A DNA stretch of 64,000 nt. Origin: Strongylocentrotus droebachiensis (Eukaryota; Echinodermata; Echinoidea; Camarodonta; Strongylocentrotidae). Under the pieces are notes generated by a model that was not told the origin of the DNA, did not search any database, and worked only from the letters and a program-made list of their open reading frames with translations. The position numbers and the translations under genes were made by a program. Shown here in pieces: positions 55,301 through 62,919 of the stretch (position 1 is its first letter; every line of letters starts with the position of its first letter). Location of the stretch: NCBI GenBank assembly GCA_035222895.1, contig JAVYIG010007498.1:37269-101268 (forward strand), given 5' to 3'.

Positions 55301-58300
55301 ATGGGCTGGGTGAAGACCGTATGGGAATAGACTAATTGGGAATTAGACGAACTGCTTGTAGACCAAACAGCAATTCACCATGTTTCTTTGAGGATACTAA
55401 ACTTTCAAGCTAACCAACATATTTTAATGTTCCCTTTTTTGAAGCGGCTCATCACGGATGGATTCTGAAATAAGTCTCTTCAGGCTGTAGCCTAAATTTC
55501 CTTTTTGAATAGAATTTACGTAAATTATCACAGGACACAGCAAGATTTTTGTCAGAAAAGTACAATATCATATAGTCAACATACATGTAATTTCGAAAAT
55601 AATATCGCTAGTGATATTTGTTTGTCTCGCAATGTGGTCAATAAGGAATCTAAAAGTTCACGACGTTTCGTGCGCTATCTGCAACACTTCGTCTGGTGAT
55701 AATAACTACTGTAAGCAAGGGTCTTTTATACTCTACGGGAGGACCAGCACGAAACGTCATGAACTTTTAGATTCCTTATTGATTACATTGCGAGACAAAC
55801 GAATATCAGTAGCGATATTATTTTCGATACTACATCCGCAATGAGTAATATATTTAGCATTACATGTAATTTGTTTTGCTGGTATAAACACTACACATAT
55901 AACTTTACACAGAGATATAATATGCAAATAAACAATGTCTACATTTTGAGAAAGTACAGTATAACTCACCATACTCCTTGACCACAAATGTCACGCTTGA
56001 CTTGACAAGGAACTAAAAAATAGGATTGAATATGAAAATTAAGATGAGAAATAATAGTGATTTCAAACGATAGTTTCCCTTTACAGTATACCAATCACCT
56101 AACAAAAATTGTTAACAGTAAGAATTTACAAAATTAATGCCCGAACAAAATTATGTGTATTATTTGTTTCATAAGATGACGTTTTATTTGTTTTCATAAA
56201 ATGATGTTTTATAACATATGATTTTACTAATGACCCATCATATGGGATCAGAGGAATATGAAACCATTGGATCTCCAACTTCTTAGCTGGCAGACGGCAA
56301 GCAGTTGTCATCTGACTACATCAAGGCCAAGTCAGGGGTCTATAACAAGGCAGTGCTTTGGGGCCTGCCTCATTATCTCGGATCTGCTTACTTCCCATGT
56401 CAGGTTGTTTGCAGATGACACTGTCACCTTTGACACAGTACCCTCTCCTGATGATCAGGAACACATTCAGCACAATTTAGACCAGCTTGCTGATTGGAAG
56501 AGAAGATGGGTATACTCTTCCATCCAGGAAATGTATCACTCTCTCAAGTCAAGAGCTAGAGTGTGTCTGTTTGCTGATGATGCCATCATCTACATGTACC
56601 TCACTGTACAGTCAGATGCTGATGATGACCAACTACCACAAGATCTCATCAAACTCAATGACTGGACCAACAAGTGGACGATGGAACTGAACACCAAAAA
56701 GTGTGAGGTCATTTCGGTCACCAGGAAGCGAAACAGGATTGTACGCCAGTACAAACTTAACAATTCCACCCTTACCACTGCAGAAGCCACAAAATACCTT
56801 GGTGTCACTATAACATCAGACCTGAGAAGGAACAAACACATCAACAGTGTCCGCCAACAGGCTAACAACACCCTGGCCTTTCTATGAAGAAACCTGCGGG
56901 TAAATCTCTTCCAAGTTTCAAGCCACAGTATGGGATCCATCAACGGCCAAAGGATAACTCTTTACAACAAGCTAGAAATGATCCAACGAAGGGCAGCCCG
57001 ATATACATTGGATCGATACCGCAACACATCCAGTGTATCTTCAATGTTGCAGGAGCTTGGATGGACATCACTCCAACAGCGACGAAAACACTTTCGCCAT
57101 GTGATGTTCTACAAGATTCACAACCAGCTAGTTCCATTCAACTCAGAGGCACACATCACCAAATCCATCAGACCAACAAGAGCTGTTCACACACAAGGAT
57201 ATCTCCGACCTCAATCCAGGACTCAGCAACACCAGAAATCCTTCTTCCCCAGACATGATGGAACACCCTCCCAGCCAATGTCATGACAGCCCCATCAGTC
57301 GAAACCTTGTCTCCAATTGAAGAGAGGCTGCAGCAGCTAGATCCAATGCTGCTTTTATTTGCATCTTGTTAATTATTGGCACATGCACCCTATCCTTTTG
57401 ACACACACCACACCAACGTGCTGCAAGAATCTTCAAGATTGAAGGAAGCAGACTGCACCAAAGAAGAAGAACCTGAAGAAGGAAGTTGCTCCAACCCCAT
57501 TACCATCTACATAGATACAACACTAGAGGCGGAGAAGAGAACCAAATACTTAGGCGTCACCCTATGCCCAGACCTACATATTTCAATATTTTGACACAAG
57601 ATGAAAAGAATCTGTGAACCGTAAAGGCAGTCATTATATTCAGAGTAGTTTTAAGAAAATAAGCCCATTAAGTTCCATTACAAAAGCATGTGTGCTAGTT
57701 CCGAAAGAACATCCACATTTGGATTTTATGTTGAAAGCCCATTAGCACCAATAAGTTAGGCTTTATAAGGGGTAAACTTATGATCTCCTCAAGGGCGATT
57801 AAAGAGAGCAGAAATAAGACCTACATCTGACCTATATTGGAGTACGCCACCACCGTCTGGGACCCCCACACACAATTCTGCATCAATATATGCTCGAGGC
57901 AGTCCAGCGACGTGCTGTACATTTTGTTTTGAGGCGATACCCCCAACACATCAAGCATGTCCGCAATGATTGAAGAACTGCAGTACCTGGAAGACCTTCA
58001 AAGAACTATGGTGTAATATTGAAGCCCTAAAAGAATCTTAAGTGATGGGTTTTACCATGTATCATTTTCCCATATAGACTGTAGTACGGTTTTTGAAATT
58101 TCAAATTCCAATCATAAATATCTTGATAATCAGACGGGCAAACGGATTAATTGAATACGTTATGGTATTCCTGACTGACCTAAAGGTTTATATTAATTAT
58201 GATTGAAGAATGAGCTAAATCCAGGATTTTTTAAAGAATTTGAGACTAAGCAGTGAAATGGATTGTCCCAGGGGTTCTAGGACACCTACCCCCTGGACAA

Positions 58301-61300
58301 CCACCCCCAGATAACCACCCCTAGGATAACCATCCTATAGGACAACTACCCCCAAGGGCAACCACCCTCTAGAACGACTACCCCCCTAGGACTAATACCC
58401 CCAGACGACTACCCCCCCGAACAACTACCCCCTACGGCAACTATCCTCTAGGACCATCACACCCCGGACAACTATCCTAGGGGGTAGTTGTCTGGGGATA
58501 GTTGTCCGGGGGGTAGTTTTCAAGGGGGTAGTTGTCCGAGTGGTAGTTGTCCTAGGGGGTAGTTGTCCTAGAGGGTAGTTGACTGGGGGTAGTTGTACAG
58601 AGTTATTTGTCCTAGGGGGGGGGGGAGTCGTCCTAAAGGGTGGTTGCCCTAGGAGGTAGTTGTCCTAGAGGGTGGTTGCTCAGCCCTAAATTCGCCCAAA
58701 ATGAACCGGAAAAACAGGGACGTGCCCCCCGGCCAATGGTTGATCTGAAAAGGTGACCTTACCCCCCCCCCCCCCTCCCGAATGGAACAAAATGTCAAAT
58801 TTAAAATTTCATGACCAAAAAAAAAATTAAAAATGTCATCTAACCCCCCCCCCCCCCCCCCCCCCCCAGCTTATTCAGCCACTGGCAGAGACGTTGGGTT
58901 TTTTTTGGGACACACACAAAAAAAAATGTGCTCTGAACCCCCCCCCCCCCCCCCCCCCCCCCCCACCGCTTATTCAGCGGCCCGCTGAGTCGTTGCGATT
59001 TTTTTGAGGACAAAAAAAGGAAATATATATGTCCTCTTATCCCTGTGTGCCCCCTCGTGTGCCCCCCCCCCCCAGAATAAAATCCTGGATCCGCCACTGT
59101 CCGGATATGGTCCCAGGTTGTCATCGAGGCCAACACCATCAACACCTTTGTGTCAAGGATCTCGAGACAGCTAGAGCCCAACCAGTAACAATTAATGTTT
59201 ATTTATTTATATTTTTGTTTATTACTCTCAACAAAATATGCCACTTAATTCAACAAGAAAACAAATTACTGTATAATATGTGCAATGCCGATGTCCTTTA
59301 AAAGTAGAATAATTCAGTCAGCTTGATTGCGGTCCCTCATCAAAAACATGCAGATGCAGAAAGAAGAAGCTGACATATTTTTCGGCTTGATGTCTTTACT
59401 TATAAGATGATTAAAAAATCATATGTTTGCATGTACTAATTAGTCAAAATCTAATCATCATGAACATCATCATCATCATTTCATCATCATCATCATCATC
59501 TTGAATCGTATATGATAAATACAAGCACAAGGTACGAGCGCGTTATAAATGTCTGTATTAATACGCCAACGGCGGACTGTACTATACTGGAAGAAGAAGA
59601 AGAAATAGTAATAGTATAGTAATAATTAGACCAAAAGCTTCAGTCTCTCTAATTTACTCTTATCGTCGGTTGTTCCACTGAGACTACGTCTGGCTCCACT
59701 AGACCTCCGATTATGGGGAATGTCAATAAAGGTCAGTTTTATTAAAGAAATGACACATATCAGACGGTTATTTCTGTCTAAGTAATAATTAGTAGTGTGT
59801 GCTCTTTCCGAGGTTGACAGATGCAGATCGAGTCATCGGAAGCTGACAGGGAGCGGCCCGGGCTGGCCGAACATATATATATTGGCTACCCACCAGCAGT
59901 AACCAGCGCAAGTCAAGGGGCAGGATCAGCTCAGTATGTTACACCATTACAGCAGCCGCGGAAAATGAAATGACTTAATTTGTTTTCGATTGCCGGAACA
60001 ATATAACGCCAAAATAAAATGACACTTCAGTTTCTATCAGAAATCCATTATAAACTGACCTCTTGAATACCGTCCAAGATCAAGACTACTGCACAGCGTC
60101 TGTTGTAAATTCGACTTTGTATGTCGTAGCGTATGCATGACATCGCAGCTGATCGAGTCATGAGGCATGCGCGAACTGTACCGTACTTGCGAAGTGGGTG
60201 TTGTTGTTGATAATAGTTTTATTGAATATACGCCATATCTTCAGTTTTATAAGAAATATCAGTTAGGCCTATCCGTTAAAAAAACTGAAAATAAAAAATT
60301 GTATGTGTACACCATAATGTATCGCTTCACATTTCCTAATTTTGCGGAGGAAGGGTATCGTTAATTGACCAACAACAACACGAATCAGAAATAGTTAGAT
60401 TAAAACTATGAATTGCAGCAGTGGCGGATCTCGCGGGGTGCCGCCCCCCCCCCCCTCTCTTGGGTAAAAAAACGTGTAAAAACACGCTAATTTTACCTTT
60501 TTTTGGAGATGGGCACCCCCTCCCCCTGGCGCTCAAGGGAAGGGGGTGCGATTTTTCAAATTTTCGAGGGCCAAAAAAATAAAAATAAGTGCTCATTACC
60601 CCACCCCCCCCCCACCCCCACTGAGTGAAATATCGGCCGGCACGATTTTCAAATTTCAGCACACTAAATTTCAAATTGATTTCAAATTTGGCCCCCCCCC
60701 CCCCCCCTATAAGAAATCCGGGATCCGCGCCTGAATTGCAGTATATAGGGTGACTTTAAATGGATTCTACCCACAATATATATTTTACTGGCCTCCACAC
60801 CAGACAGCTCTGTTATTAGCTCTCTTAAGGTCCTTTCCCACCCTCCCCCCCCCCCTCCTTTTAAAAACCAAATTAAGTCTGTGAACTCCAGCTGTAGGCC
60901 TATATTCTTGCTATTATAATTATTATACTGTATATAGTAATAACAAGAATACTTATTTATGAAAGAATGTATTGAGAAATAGTGACATGTATGTAAACAG
61001 AGATGTGGGACGTATTCCATGGGAGGGGGTGGTCGAGGGAGGAGGGAGGAGGGGCCACAAAAGGGGCACTTTATGGGAAAAGGGGTACCTTTACAAAGGG
61101 AAACCTCAAAGCGAAAATATAATTATACAATTTTTTTCAAAAATTGGTATACACCCCTACATTTATCATTATATGGGATGATTCCAATATTTGTATCTCT
61201 CTTTATAATCATACTTTGCAGTAAGATATATATTCGATTAATATCCATTTGAAAGCAGAAATTGAAAGATTTGTTGGGTCGCACTGCAAAAAAATTACAT

Positions 61301-62888
61301 CTTATAAAGAAGAAAACCCAATCCTGATGGGGTTATGAGCACAATCTATTCACGAAAGACCGAAAAGACCTTTATGTAACATGATTAGGCCAATACAGTG
61401 CGTCTCAGAAAAAAACGAAGATCCTCCTTTTTCATTTTGATGCAACTCTCGTTTACTGTACCATTATTTTGAACAAACAGAACTTTCTTTTTCCTGGCTC
61501 ATTTTTCCTGATTGAGGTGTCGTATGAAAGGGCAACAAATTAACCTTTTAGAAATATGATTTTTTTTTCTTTGAAATTCAAATACCGTTCGCCAAATGAC
61601 TTACCTTTCTTCAAATTGTTTTAAACACTCATGCGTGTAATATGCATCATATGGAGTTGCACCAAATGAAAGAGGGGGATCTAAGCTTCAACAAATATGT
61701 GTCGGTTATTGATTATAACTGTGATAATTCTCTGTTTCTTTTTTCTGGGACGCACTGTATAACTATAAAAGCGAGCTTTGGGGAAATTAAAGAAAAAGTT
61801 GCTCTTAGTCGCTTTGAATAAGGGGGACATGTTATAGAGACTTAGGCTGAGGAAAAGGACAACTTTTTAGAAAAGAAAAGGAGCAAATGACAAAGGAAAA
61901 GGGTAATCAGAGGTGAAAATGGGCAGTTCTTGCACTTAAAAAGGGGCACTCACCAAATATGAAAAAGGCACTAATGAGAATAGAAAAGGGGCATTTGTCG
62001 AAGGAAAAGGGGTGCCTATCAGATTTAAAAAGGAGCATTTATGAAAAGTCCAGAAACAGGCTCTTAGTTTTAAAAGAGGAAAAAAGGGCAGTTATCAAAA
62101 GGCAAAAGGGCCATTATTAAAAAGGAAATGTGGCACGTGTCAAAATAAAAAGGGCATTTATCAAGTGAAAGGGAGCATTAATGGGAAAGGAAAGGAGCTC
62201 TTTTTAAAAGAGAAAGCTAGGGCATTTATCAAAAGGAAAAGGGGCACTTATTAGACAGGAAAAGGGGTTCGTGCCAAAGTAAAAAAAAAAGGCAATTATA
62301 AGCGGTGAAAGGGGGCACTCACCAGAAATTAATAGGGGCGCTCATGGGAATAGAAAATGGGCACTTATCTTGAAGGAAAGGGGCATCTAGTAGATTTTAG
62401 TTGGGGCATTCGTAAGAGGTTAAAATGCATATTTAAGGAGGAAGGGAAGGGGCTCTTATTAAATAGGAAAAGGAGAACTTATCGGAAGGAACAAAATTGT
62501 CAAATTAAAACGGGCACCTCTCAGATCTAGGGTCATTTATTGCTCTTAAAATGTTATTTCTTCAAGAAAATACGAGGCGGTCTGTAATATTTAGTTTTCA
62601 TAAAATTGACCTTTTTCGCAATGGATCTAAACAGATCTTTAATTAATTTCTCTCTCGGCACCCCTAGATATTTCTCCTTTGTCGAATGAATGCCGTAACT
62701 ATAAAAAGGTTATACGAGGCGTTGTGGCGTGTGCCTGTAATCCAGCTAAAAGTGGAAGCCTTACAAACTGATTCAGCCGAGGACACAGGTTCGAAACTGA
62801 GTCACGTATTTCGGATGGTGACGTTTAAAGGTCGATCCCCAGACGTAAATAATCATATCTGATTGATACACGTCTGTAAAAAACCAAT

Positions 62889-62919
<31 letters not shown>

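Noticed and set aside
58840-59181. Gly-rich minus-strand frame
   Set aside because: A translation of long C runs, not a protein gene.
59880-59950. TATATATATTGG as a promoter for a plus-strand gene
   Set aside because: No coding sequence follows, and AT-rich words of this type are common in the window.
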